In this document: piece by piece, positions 1-12,990 of the stretch
How the letters are laid out: every line of letters starts with the position of its first letter
Numbering within the stretch: position 1 is the first letter of the stretch
DNA from: Tillus elongatus
Taxonomy: Eukaryota > Arthropoda > Insecta > Coleoptera > Cleridae
Length of the DNA: 64,000 nt
Assembly (NCBI GenBank): GCA_964006375.1
Contig: OZ023267.1
Location: 87,487,406 to 87,551,405, forward strand
Direction of reading: 5' to 3'
The notes under the pieces: generated by a model
What the model was told of the DNA's origin: nothing
The model's input: only the letters and a program-made list of their open reading frames with translations
The model's database searches: none
Made by a program: the position numbers and the translations under genes

Positions 1-774
1 TTCCTAAAAGGATCTTGAACACAAGATTTGAATTTCTTTTTATGATAACAGAAAAAGAGAAATTCTTTAAATAATATTGTATTAGGACCTTTAAACCCGA
101 CCTTCGACGTCTGTTTAAATTAAAAGTATTACTTTTAGTAATATGGCGTACTCATAGTGTAAAATTCTCATGAAAATTCACTATTATAACGCACTTACTG
201 CGGCCCTAAATTTTTATATATCCGAAAATCACAAAGCTATGATAACCAAATTATTTGATACGCAGGTTTCTATTATAACACATATATTATATATGCCAAA
301 ATTCAGATCTCTAAGTTGAAAGAAAAATATTTATAAGCATTTGATGAAAAAACTTTTGGTCCGACTGAGGACAGAGGAGGGCACACAACATTAGGTGTGT
401 TAACCAAAATCAATTAAATCTAAGAGACAAAGAATATATTTTCTTTGCGCAAAACGATCAAAGTATCACAAAAATACTTGGAAAACTTTATAGTTTTTTT
501 TACGAACATGTCTAAGTGACTATTTACAGCGTCAAAATTGGTGATTTTTAAACAAAGATTCTGAAACTGGATGAGTGTAAATGTTGCACAAAATGACTTT
601 AACAAGGTATTAATGTTTCAAATCCAACTCTTGTTCATTTGATTAAAATATTTGTAGAAAATTTATTTTAAAAGTGTCTTGCTAAGATGTTTTGGCAGTA
701 GCTTGAATTATGGAGTTTGTGTTACATAGTTTCCTAAAAAAATCAATTTTTAAGATCTCTCTTTACTGAATTAA
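1..774. repeat. AT-rich noncoding DNA with R-family fragments
   Basis: No gene is visible. Positions about 170-208 carry the terminal motif of the interspersed family called R here (GAAAATTCACTAttATAACG, then a CACTTaCTGCGgcc stretch). Positions about 225-350 match the R segment that normally lies upstream of that end (AAGCTATGgTAACCAAATT...GGTTTCTATT...TTATAAGCATTT). This suggests two partial R copies in tandem. The rest is plain AT-rich sequence; the 61-codon frame at 420-605 on the minus strand resembles nothing. Confidence 0.5.
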
Positions 775-779
775 ATGTT

Positions 780-862
780 AGGCGAACAATTTAAGCAGTA
801 CGAAAAGTTCGGATGTACCAAGTACCTTATGGTAGTGAATTTTCATACACTTTTTGTTTATA
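780..862 (-). repeat. R-family terminal fragment
   Basis: This is the reverse-complement end of the R repeat: a degenerate AAGTtCGGAtGtAcCAAGTaCcTTATGGTAGTGAATTTTCATA, directly followed by a TTTA tetranucleotide array. Confidence 0.55.
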
Positions 863-867
863 CAATG

Positions 868-1080
<213 letters not shown>

Positions 1081-1372
1081 TATGCATTAAAATTATACAG
1101 TGAATCTTACATAAAAGTCACAACCTTGTGGCTGCAATTCATGCGATTTGGTTAAAATATTCAACTGAAACATATAAAATGAAACTTTAAATTGACAGAC
1201 GTAGTATACTTAGCATTTCTAACCAACCGCGTTATTACAGAACGGCAACTGCCGTGTAAAAATTGCTATGTAACGCCACCTAACATTGGTGCAGAAGACC
1301 CAACGTCACTCTAAACGATTTTACGGAATTCTGAAGTGGACACTATTTATTTCTGTTAATTAACATTGCAAG

Positions 1373-1373
<1 letters not shown>
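1081..1373. other. Noncoding, nothing recognised
   Basis: AT-rich sequence between the TTTA array and a TG array. No gene, structured repeat or RNA seen. Confidence 0.5.

Positions 1374-1409
<36 letters not shown>
1374..1409 (+). repeat. (TG)n microsatellite
   Basis: About 18 TG units at the 3'-tail side of the SINE copy that follows. SINE tails commonly seed such arrays. Confidence 0.9.
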
Positions 1410-1412
<3 letters not shown>

Positions 1413-1420
1413 GTTTCTTT

Positions 1421-1736
1421 AAGGTCGGCCTATTTCCGCGACTACGGCCACCGACGCCAGGAAGCAGTTCACCTCACTATCCTGAAAATTTTGCCGAACC
1501 CCTGCCTTTCTGTAAGGAGGGTAGGGATCTTTAACTTGCCCAGCACCGCATGGATACCCCCCCTCCGAAGAGCGGAACGTACAGATATTCAACTTGCTCA
1601 AATACAATGCCAGAATCTCGGTTGATGTTAATTTTACAGTTTGTACTAAAAAAGTTATAGGAGTACGCTGGGATCGAACATAGTACCCTTCGGTTTAGAG
1701 GCACACGTTCTTACCCCTGTACCACCGAAGTTCTTA
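1421..1736 (-). mobile_element. tRNA-derived SINE, copy 1
   Basis: A roughly 315-bp copy of a family seen three times here (also 5766-6037 and 20022-20360). Read on the minus strand it begins with a tRNA-like head: an A-box-like GGTGGTACAGGGGTAAGAAC and a B-box-like GTTCGATCCCAG about 45 bases later. A conserved body follows, including AGGGATCTTTAACTTGCCCA and CACCTCACTATCC on the plus strand. The tail end abuts a TG array. The polymerase III promoter boxes are inferred by similarity. No coding capacity. Confidence 0.75.
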
Positions 1737-1809
1737 ACATTGCAAGTAATCTATATAATATAATGAATGCAGCGCTCCTAGTACCCATATCCAAGGTCCG
1801 TTTGTATTT

Positions 1810-2787
<978 letters not shown>

Positions 2788-2858
2788 GCATTCATTGTTT
2801 AGTGGTAAAATACTCGCGTGACACTCGGGTAGCTCGAATTCGATTCCCGCCCGATGCA
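2788..2858 (+). pseudogene. tRNA-Gly-like sequence (probable tRNA pseudogene or SINE head)
   Basis: 71 nt, the length of animal tRNA-Gly. The D-arm region matches tRNA-Gly closely (TTTAGTGGTAAAATaCTCGC), as do the T arm (TTCGATTCCCGcCCGATGC) and the acceptor 3' strand. The 5' acceptor strand (GCATTCA) mispairs with the 3' strand at about two positions. The anticodon loop reads GTGACAC, giving anticodon GAC where Gly(GCC) would have CTGCCAC. The anticodon stem has a C/T mismatch. Together these argue for a decayed copy rather than a working tRNA. No T-rich polymerase III terminator follows immediately; a short TTTTG occurs about 8 bases on. Confidence 0.6.
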
Positions 2859-5130
<2,272 letters not shown>

Positions 5131-5320
5131 AAGCCTGATAACCTGACCTGACGTGACCTGACCTGATCTGACCTGACCTGACCTGATCTGACCTGACCTG
5201 GCATGGTCTGACCTGACATGACCTGATATTACCTGATCTGACTTTACCTGGCCTCACATTACCTGACTTGACCTGTCCTTACCTCCCTTGACCTGACCTG
5301 ACCAGGCCTGATCTGATTTA
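5131..5320 (+). repeat. Degenerate (CTGAC)n pentanucleotide satellite
   Basis: About 190 bp of five-base repeats, mostly CTGAC with variants CTGAT, CTGGC and TTGAC. Variants are scattered along the array, which suggests an old array. Reverse-strand translations give repeated RSGQVRS-like peptides that are artefacts. Confidence 0.9.
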
Positions 5321-5765
5321 ACCAAAAAACATATAAGAAAACCAAAGGAAGCACAAAAAACATACATTTAAAAAATAATTAAAAAACAATGTTAGTTTAA
5401 ACTTACGGCATGTTACCAGTGACAAACCAATAATGTCAATAACGCGGCAGTGACAAATTCTCACAGCGTAAAAGCGAACTTCCCCAACATAAAAAGTGCA
5501 CATAAAGTAGTAAACTTCGTCGATCATTAGTCGATTTATCCAAAATTAGTTTAAATACAGACTTGAAGACTACTTCTCCGGCTTCATTATTGGTTTTGCT
5601 TTCTGAAAATAAAGGACGTAGCCAGCGCGTAGCTAATTGGAGTTTTTGTGGCCGGTTTTGCTGCTTCACAGCATCCTAAGAAAAAAATTGAATTAATACG
5701 AGATCAAGACAACTACAAATAAAGATATGTTGCTATGTTATGTTTTGATCCATATATATATTTTT
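5321..5765. other. Noncoding or unrecognised coding fragment
   Basis: Minus-strand frames at 5436-5669 (77 codons) and 5318-5527 (69 codons) overlap. The first has a rather protein-like N-terminal half (NRPQKLQLATRWLRPLF), but neither has a domain I recognise and no convincing exon boundaries were found. Confidence 0.3.
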
Positions 5766-6037
5766 TAATTTCGCTACTTTAACCAATCCCGACGCCAGGC
5801 AGCAATTTCAGCTCACTATCCTGGAACTTGTGCCGGACCCCTGCCCCTGTGTTTCTGTAAGGAGGGTAGGAAACGTACAGACATTTAAGTTGCTCAAATA
5901 CAATGCCACAATCTTGGTTGATGTTGATTTATTACAGTACGTGCTGAAAAAAGTCAAGAGGGAGCCCTGGGAATCTAACCAGGTACCCTTCGGTTCAGAG
6001 GTACACGTTGTTACCCCTGAACCACCGAGGCTCTTAA
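5766..6037 (-). mobile_element. tRNA-derived SINE, copy 2
   Basis: Same family and orientation as the copy at 1421-1736. The body blocks GACGCCAGGCAGCA, CTCACTATCCTGGAA and TTGCTCAAATACAATGCCA are conserved. The tRNA-like head on the minus strand has A-box GGTGGTTCAGGGGTAACAAC and B-box GGTTAGATTCCCAGG. It lacks the middle of the body found in copies 1 and 3 (the block with GATCTTTAAC). Confidence 0.75.
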
Positions 6038-6067
6038 CTAACAATAACAGTTATAAAATAGACTCTA

Positions 6068-6367
6068 TGTTCAATACCGCGCTTGAATTATTATTTTTTA
6101 ATTTACATAGATATAAGGTATTTTTTTAAATACATCTAAATAAATTTTTCTAAAATACAATTGTTTCGGTTTTGGTAATTTTGTATTAATATTGTCTACT
6201 TTTGAAACTCTGCGATATATCCCGTAAAAGGCGCATGACAGTGATAACAGAGAAGAGTTAAGATATAGAATTGAACCAGGTGAGTTATAGCTGTAGTTCT
6301 CTATAATTTTAATTAAATAATATACAGTCCAATCGAAGTAAGCACTAAATTAGCGTGCGTCGTGACA
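6068..6367 (+). mobile_element. BEL/Pao LTR (solo or truncated)
   Basis: About 300 bp with the same sequence as the LTRs of the BEL element at 15909-19600. It begins TGTTCAATACCGCG and ends GTGCGTCGTGACA, i.e. TG...CA ends. Shared blocks include GAAACTCTGCGATATA, GTAAAAGGCGCATGACA and CAATCGAAGTAAGCAC. It lies directly against a Gag relic on the opposite strand, which it probably interrupted. The bases after it (gtttttt) also match the first bases of the BEL interior, so a few bases of leader may be kept. No clear target duplication was seen. Confidence 0.8.
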
Positions 6368-6394
6368 GTTTTTTATACAATTAACCAGATTTTA

Positions 6395-6897
6395 TATTTC
6401 TTTCTCCTGGTATGAACAGCTTTGCAAGACCTATCAATGATTCTTTTGCAAAAATAAACATATGCAGCTAACTCCATGAACACAGATTCGCCATGTCTTC
6501 CATATCTTAAATCCACTTTTCTATTGAATATCCACTGCTTCCATCAAATCGTTGAATCGAGTCCTCCAAAATTCATAGAAAAGAACGTCTTTTCATTCAA
6601 TGACGAGTTTGAATAAACAAAACAATTTTTTGAAACATGATCTTCCTTCTCAACTTCTTTATCTTCTCCAGTCTCGTCATCGTCACGCATAGACAGTTTT
6701 GTAATGTCTACTGGGTTATCGCAAATGTTTTTTATTAACGGGTCTTTATCGTAATTAAAGTCCAAACACAAAATATTTGCAACCGACGTTTGGCCATGGT
6801 CCGAAAAATTAGCACTTACATACGTGATTTTGGCTTTATATTCCTCAGAAAACACCTTCGCTCTGAAAAATAAGTTTATGCAAGTCCTGTATAGCAC
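6395..6897 (-). pseudogene. LTR-retrotransposon Gag N-terminal relic
   Basis: A 117-codon frame (6897-6544) starts with a charged region and ends at FSMNFGGLDSTI. After a one-base frame change the reading continues with IQRFDGSSGYSIEKWI, a stop, then DMEDMANLC and ESLIGLAKLFIPGERNIKS. Blocks of the form FDG-x-SGYS-x-EKWI and SLTGLAKLFI are typical of the start of the capsid region in insect LTR-retrotransposon Gag proteins, which shape virus-like particles. I see at least one frameshift and two stops, so this is a dead fragment. The BEL LTR at 6068-6367 cuts off its downstream part. The acidic segment DDDETGEDKEVEKED near the middle is not diagnostic. The family assignment comes from motif recall only. 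Confidence 0.55.
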
Positions 6898-7739
6898 TAG
6901 TATGAGCAGAGTTTATATTGCTCAAAATAATGTCTATATAAACGCCTTTATTGTTAAACGATCAAAAGTCAAGTCCTAAAATACAACAGTAAATTTGCAC
7001 ACACAAAAAATATTATACAGTAACATGCACAATTCTTACTTCGTCTTAATCAACTTCTTATAATGCTGAATTTACACTCAAGAGACAACTTCTTTAGCAA
7101 AGATCAAATGTTCATTAGCAATGCTTTACATATTACCAAATAAAAGTTCATTAACACAATGTCATTGCCGTCTTCACTTCTTCAGTTTTCAAAATATTAA
7201 ACAGATAAGTCCAAACACACACACACACACACATGTCTCTCAATAAATATTTAAAGCAAATATTCGTTTAATTTAAAACACATTAAAATAGCAGGTGTGC
7301 CATTATTTTCAATGTACATATCAAAGTAAAATTGGTATCAAAATCTTACCTTGAGTTGTCTTCATATTTTACCTCAATCCTCAATATACTTCTATAATAA
7401 TAGCGCGTCTGCTTCTAAAATGACACCATTTTAAACCTTGTTGACCAACGGCTTGTTTACCATAAAACAATAATTTAAGCTGCTATACCTCCTGGGGTTG
7501 GATAGGCTCCTTAATTACGCTACTGTGTAAGCTGTAGCCTAATCAAGCAGTGATTGATATCTTCGTCAATCCAGTTAAAAACTTAATAAGTAAGTGCGTA
7601 CGTCCTTTTATCTTGAATAATTCTTTATTATATCGTCGTCAAAACCCTATGACTATTTCTCTCTTCTAATATCGTTGTTTAACTAGGTATATGTTTTATA
7701 AGTAGCACGTCGTTTAGGTTAACTATTTATTTCATCTTA
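6898..7739. other. Noncoding, nothing recognised
   Basis: AT-rich sequence with a short (CA)n run at about 7214-7233. No gene or larger repeat recognised. Confidence 0.5.
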
Positions 7740-7883
7740 TTTTTTATTTTATTTTTATTAATAATAGGTGCCTCGACAAAAAAAAGCCATTGGCACAGAC
7801 AAAAAATAAAAATAAATCTGAAACAGAAGTTATAAACACAAACACTCGTCTAACTTAGTATAACATAAATGTGGAATCTTAAG

Positions 7884-8114
7884 TTACAATGTGTTGTAAA
7901 CATTAGGAGTTTTTAAGAAATAAATTAGTCTCGATAGATCATTGGTTCCGGAGAAACTGAGGATATCACTGATGTTTTCCTTAAGATCCAGATACGACCG
8001 TTGTTCACTATATCCCGGGCACACAGTCAAAATGTGGTTTACTGTGAGTTGAGTACTACAATGGCTGCATAAAGGAGGTTCACTTTTTTCTAGTAGGTGT
8101 TTGTGTGTAAGCAA
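7884..8114 (-). pseudogene. LINE ORF2 C-terminal Cys/His motif
   Basis: Last 76 codons of ORF2. The sequence TPNVYNTL precedes the stop, and near the start is PLCSHCSTQLTVNHILTVCP, the C-x2-C-x8-H-x4-C motif usual at the C-terminus of RNase H-bearing insect LINEs, thought to bind nucleic acid. It lies downstream of the RNase H domain (8265-8924). The intervening bases still carry the linker in other frames, so at least one frame break separates the two. Confidence 0.75.
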
Positions 8115-8264
8115 AGTATGGCCAATCCTTAACCTTCTGATAATGATAAGTTCTCGTCTGTTTAGGTTTGTTATTTTTGTTATCTGAGTGGTGGATTCTA
8201 TGTTTCTGAAATTAGTTTGAGCACTAAACCATAAATGTTGCCATTCCTCGTGAACAGTGTGTTT

Positions 8265-8924
8265 TTAGTGAGTTTGAAGGTCTGTATGTATAATAAACTC
8301 ATGATCTGGATTAATTTTTCCACAAGCCTTCCTAGCTAAGTTGTCTGCCTCTATGTTGCCTCCTATACCAGAGTGAGATGGCACCCATATTATTACTGTC
8401 GATTTTCCACACTGGGATATTTCCCTTGCCGTTTTATGTATGTCTGCAACAATATGATGTTTGTTGTAAAGTGTTCCTATGGCATTGACAGCTGATAATG
8501 AGTCGCAGCAGATAATCGATCTGGTATGGGAAGATTTAAGGAAAGTTTCTAGACAGAAGTGTACGGCTGTGAGCTCTGCTGTATACACACTGCAAACATC
8601 CGAGAGTCGTAGACTCAGTTTTATATCCGCTCCGAAAACGGAGCAACCAGTGGTTAAGCCGCATCTAGATGCATCAGTGTAATATATTGCGTCATATGGG
8701 TACTGGCTGAGAACCCCATAGAAATCTGCTCTTAGAGAGGGGGCAGGTGTTGTTCGTTTGTTGTAAATACTTAAGGTTGTGTTGATAATGAGGTGGTTTT
8801 CCAACCATGGAGGATCTTGGACAACATTCTTTCGGACGTAGTGGATATCTCTTGAGCTTAAATTATTGTGTATATCTAAATATATGTTAGCAAGGCGTGA
8901 ATAGTTTTGAAATACCCTGTTCAT
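8265..8924 (-). pseudogene. LINE ORF2 RNase H domain
   Basis: 219 codons open on the minus strand, containing a type I RNase H domain that would remove the RNA template during target-primed reverse transcription. The active-site acids are visible: IYYTDASRC (Asp), YTAELTAVHF (Glu), IICCDSLSAVNAI (Asp) and WVPSHSGIGGNIEADNLAR (His and final Asp). The first 60 residues are the RT-RNase H connection. The domain is complete and its key residues are intact, though the frame is separated from the RT (9003 and up) by a break near 8925-9000. Confidence 0.9.
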
Positions 8925-9002
8925 AACAATCGAGTGTGCAGGGTTGCATGTATCCGATGTAATCTTCGCAGCATGTGACAGCGATAAATGTTTCCTCCTT
9001 AG

Positions 9003-10535
9003 TCACAAAGGTATCTCTCCAGTTTCCCTTAGTATACTTAAAGTAGGACTGGTCCTAAAAGCTCCTGTTGCTAGTCTTAATGCTGTATTTTGGATAACAT
9101 TTAGATGCTCAAGAGTTGACTTACTAGCTGATGAATATAAAATAGAACCATAGTCAAGTCTTGATCTAATAAGGCATCGGTATATTGTAAGGAGCACAGT
9201 TTCGTTAGCTCCCCAATTTTGATTTGCCAGTACTTTTGGGATATTAATTTTCTTAAGACATTCCATTTTGATATAATTAATATGACATTTCCATGTTACT
9301 TTGGTATCTAATATCATACCAAGGAATCTATGTTCATCTTTCATGGCTAAATCACTGTTGTATAGTTGTAGAGGAGTTATGGTGCTGACGTGCCTTCTTT
9401 GAGAGAAGAGCATCACTTCTGATTTCTCTACGGAAAAGTTAAAACCAAGTTCTTCTGAGCATTTCTGAATTGAGAGTATGGAATCTTGTAGTAGTATTCT
9501 GGTTGAATCTGCATTATTTCCTCTACAAAAAAGTACTATGTCGTCGGCAAAAAGGGATATCTTAACTGGTTGTGTTATGTATTTAGTGACACTGTTTATG
9601 GCTATTAGGAAAAGAGTGGTACTTAATACAGAACTTTGAGGAACTCCATTCTCTAGTTCATACTGGGATGAGATGGCTCCGTTCAATTTAAATCTAAATC
9701 GCCTATTTTCTAGGAAGTGTTGTATAAAGTGAAGAATATTTCCCTTTATATAATTATCATGTAGATCACGAACAACCTTGTGTCTCCACGTTTTATCGAA
9801 CGCTCTGTTTATATCTAAGAATACTGCAAGTACTTCTTGTTTGCGTGCAAATGATTCTGTTATTTCGAAGTTTAGTGTTATCAAGCTATCCATGGTAGAC
9901 CTATTTGGTCTAAATCCATTTTGATGTTGGCTTAACATACTTTTGCTCTCGAGAGTCCAAATTAATCTGTTATTAATTATTTTTTCTAAAACCTTGCAGG
10001 AAGTGCATGTGAGAGATATTGATCTATATCCAGAGGTTCTATCTTTTGGCTTGCCTATTTTGTGAAGCGGTAGCACATCAGCTTCTTGCCAGATGGAGGG
10101 AAATTGATGACTCGCCCAAATCAGGTTGTAAATATGAAGTAGTTTACTTAACGCAATTAAAGGTAATTCTTTTAAAAATACCATAGGAATATCGTCTGGA
10201 CCTGCTGCCGAGCTATTTGCGTTGGCGAGTACTCCACTAAGCTCTTCCATTCTAATGGGTGAATTGATTGGAGCTGCGTTATCATCACCAGGATCTATAC
10301 GAATGTTTGATTCAGTTTCCTGTTTTATTTTGAGAAAATCTGAAGAGTAGTTTTCATTGGCAGAGATGTCGTAAAAACTTTTTGCCATTAGATTTGCCAT
10401 ATCGACGTTTGCAGTGACCAGGTTGTCTTGACTATCATATAAACCCGGTATATGGTGAAAATTTTGCTTTCCTTTAAGCCTATTAATTTTGTTCCATACT
10501 GCAGAGGAAGGGGTGTTTATAGATAGAGTTCCCAC
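9003..10535 (-). pseudogene. LINE ORF2 reverse transcriptase domain
   Basis: 510 codons without a stop, the longest coding block of the window that is not simple repeat. RT blocks in order: HQNGFRPNRSTMDSL, AVFLDINRAFDKTW (motif A Asp), ENGVPQSSVLSTTLFLIAIN (motif B; the usual GVPQGSVLSP reads SS and ST here) and ISLFADDIVLFCRG (motif C FADD, intact). EHRFLGMILDTKVTW and the thumb region follow. The N-terminal part (LKGKQNFHHIPGL) is the endonuclease-RT linker. The domain copies element RNA into DNA at a nicked target. It is interrupted from the endonuclease by a stop and frame change near 10540-10640. Confidence 0.92.
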
Positions 10536-10599
10536 ATATGTTTCCCATGATTTTTTTTGCTTTCTCTAATAATTTTCCGAGCCAATGCCTTAAGTCTCT

Positions 10600-11580
10600 T
10601 CAAGTCCAGAAAATTGTGTTGTGTTTTGTGTTTTCAAAACTTATTGAGAGCTCGTTTTGCTTCTTGGACAGCAATTTTGGAACTGTTGTTCCACCAAGGT
10701 ACTTGCGGTCGTCTGCTGTTAGTAGTACACTTTTCTATGTGATTGGTTGCTGAATTAATGATTATTTTGTTGAAATGGTTTAAACACGCCTCTGCATTCG
10801 TATCGATGTTGAATTCTTCCATCTTTTCAATTATTTCTTCTCTGTAACATACCCAGTTTGCTGAAAAAATATTCCATTTACTGATGAGGAATGTTGGTTG
10901 GGTACCAGCAACAGACTTTTTAATGCAAATAGGAAAGTGGTCACTGTCATATAGGTCATCGTGGGGTTTCCATTCTGTGATCATTGACAAGCTAGGACTG
11001 CAAAAACTGAGGTCAATGCAAGTTAAACTTCCAGATCTTGCACAAAAATGTGTAGGTTCGCCTGTGTTTAGAAGTATTCGATTTGAGGATTGTAGGAGTT
11101 TCTCAATTTCTCTACCTCTTTGATGCGTTTTGATGTTGCCCCACGCGCTGCTTCTAGAGTTAAAATCGCCTAAAAGGTAAAACGCGAAGGTAGTTGTTTT
11201 ATAAGCTCATGAATATCACGCTCATTTAGTGGTTGGCTATCTGGACAATATATACTGCATATAGAGAACCTCGTGGGAGTCAATACCTCTACTGCAATTG
11301 CTTCGAGGTGGGTGTTCAAAGCTATGCTTTTAACCATAATCTCTGTGGAGGTAAATATGGCAGTTCCTCCACTGGCTCTAAGAGACGATTTTCGATTAAA
11401 TAGAAAGGAATTGTAGTTTTTCAAATTCACTGACTGTTCGTCTTTTAGATTGGTCTCTTGTAGGCAAATGATATTTGGTTTTGAGTGTGCAATCAGTGTT
11501 TGTAAGAATGGAAGATGTTTAAAGTACCCAGAGCAGTTCCATTGAAGTATATTAATTTGATCTATGAATTCTGTAAAATT
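10600..11580 (-). pseudogene. LINE ORF2 AP-type endonuclease, frameshifted
   Basis: The N-terminal domain of ORF2, which nicks target DNA. Motifs occur in several frames: INILQWNCSG (start of the fold), IICLQETNL (catalytic Glu), then IYCPDSQPLN in the 86-codon frame at 11170-11430. A frame change near 11170 puts the GDFN-type motif (LLGDFNSRSSAWG) in another frame. The C-terminal part (10634-10990) has YDSDHFPICI, the SDH motif, followed by the linker VPWWNNSSK. All catalytic blocks are still recognisable, so the copy was coding until fairly recently, but it needs more than one frame correction and cannot make a working enzyme. Confidence 0.82.
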
Positions 11581-11639
11581 AATGATTTGAGTCAGAGTCG
11601 TCTACTTCCATAGATGAGATACTCTCTGTTTCGGCGCTT

Positions 11640-12960
11640 TGCTCAAGGTGCTTACGAAACTGTGTTTAATCTAGATATTCGATTCTTGATCGCCTTGTTT
11701 GTTATGTTTGGGTAAATTTCGTACATCATTTGTAGTAGCGCAGGTATATTAGATCTGCTTACAAATCTAAGGGCCTCTTCTATGGGATCACAAGAACCGA
11801 AGGTATTTTCCAAGAAACTTTTCAGCTCAGCAAAGTTTAAAATGTATTGTGGTTGGTTGGATGCGATTATCTCTCTAACGTTGCTTAGTGCAGTGTCCAG
11901 ATCTATGTTAGATTTATTCTTTTTCTTCTTTGGTTAAGTTTCCGGTTGCGTAGGTATCACAAATTCGGTATCAACTACTTTAGTTGCTGGCTGAAAGTCA
12001 ACAGATGCTGCAAGATCAATAAGTGAACCAGTGCTACTAGATGGTGCTGGTCTTTTAACAGATTGTATTTGATTTTCCGGACATGCAAGAGGTTGTGCCT
12101 CTTGAGCATCAGCATCGCTCATAAGATCTTGAGAACTGATTGTGTTTTCTAGTGGAGGTGATATGCTTTCAAGAATAGCTTTGTCATTTGCACCGCGTGT
12201 TTCTATACCGTCGTTTTCTAAACGAGTTGGCAGATTTGTGTTTAATTTCTCGCTGTTTTTACAATTAGCAGCAATATGGTCTGTCTGTTTGCATAAAAAG
12301 CAGGCCATATCGTCCGAATTTATAAAAATTTTGTGCTCCATGCCCTCAAAAACAATGCATAATGTCGATGGTAAGGTTTGATCTGCTGGAAGCGGTGTTA
12401 TATAAACCTGTCTTCTAAAGCTTAAGATGTGCGAGAACTCGTCCCCGACCATTCCCGCTCTCAAGAAAGATGGCTGGCTAATTAAATTTAACCCACACTC
12501 TCTAAGTGCGTCAGCAATGATTTCGGGCGGTATATATGGGCTTGCGTTTGAAATTATAATTCGTTTAGCTGGTATAACTAAACGTCTGACACTAGCATCA
12601 TGTTCACCTATTTTTATCGTGCTATGCTCGTTTATCACTAAATCGACTAAGGTGGTTGTGGATAAATAGATGCACACACGATTGTGTGACATTCTAGAAG
12701 CAAATAAAATATTTCTCTCACTAGTAATTTTGCTGACTGCTTTTACATACTCAATAAGTTTTGGGCCGTCAACTGCATTAATGATAATAGCTTGTTCTTT
12801 CTTGGGTATTACTTGAACTGGACGTGATGCAATAGCCTAAGCATAGGATGTGAGTGTTGAAGCGGTGTGGGTTTTCTGATCTAGTGGTCATTATATTTGT
12901 GGATACAGTAGGTTGGTTAACTATTTCTTTATTGTTGGGTGTTTGGCTGCTCCTATACAT
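11640..12960 (-). pseudogene. LINE ORF1 (Gag-like, CCHC), broken
   Basis: ORF1 would encode the RNA-binding protein of the element. Its N-terminus (12960-12778, MYRSSQTPNN...) is followed by a frame change near 12835. The central 252-codon block (12692-11934) holds an RRM-like region with VRRLVIPAKRIIISNASPYI and a zinc knuckle DMACFLCKQTDHIAANCKN (C-x2-C-x4-H-x4-C). This block is open upstream of its Met, so the Met at 12692 is not the true start. A TAA at about 11934 cuts the frame, yet the same frame continues with PKKKKNKSNIDLD and a further 80 or so residues typical of I-type ORF1 C-termini (ALLQMMYEIYP). The upstream neighbour is noncoding DNA; ORF2 follows about 60 bp after. Confidence 0.8.
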
Positions 12961-12990
12961 AGAGGCAGCCTCGTTTTGTAGGCTTATTTT

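Larger units (their letters stand above)
7740..12990 (-). mobile_element. I-type non-LTR retrotransposon (LINE), inactive
   Basis: A nearly whole LINE on the minus strand. From 5' to 3' (descending coordinates) it has ORF1 with a CCHC knuckle, then ORF2 with an AP-type endonuclease, reverse transcriptase, RNase H and a C-terminal Cys/His motif. An AT-rich 3' region ends in an A-rich tail made of TAAAA/TAA-like units around 7735-7770 instead of a pure poly(A). RNase H plus a TAA-like tail points to the I superfamily; the exact clade (I, Nimb, Ingi, LOA-like) cannot be fixed here. Several frameshifts and stops make this copy non-autonomous. The 5' boundary is uncertain and may lie further right, up to about 13.5 kb. 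Confidence 0.85.

Noticed and set aside
2788..2858. Working tRNA-Gly gene
   Set aside because: Acceptor and anticodon stems mispair and the anticodon does not match glycine.
5436..5669. Possible host exon (77 codons)
   Set aside because: No domain recognised, no convincing splice sites and an overlapping equally long frame; kept only as unrecognised sequence.
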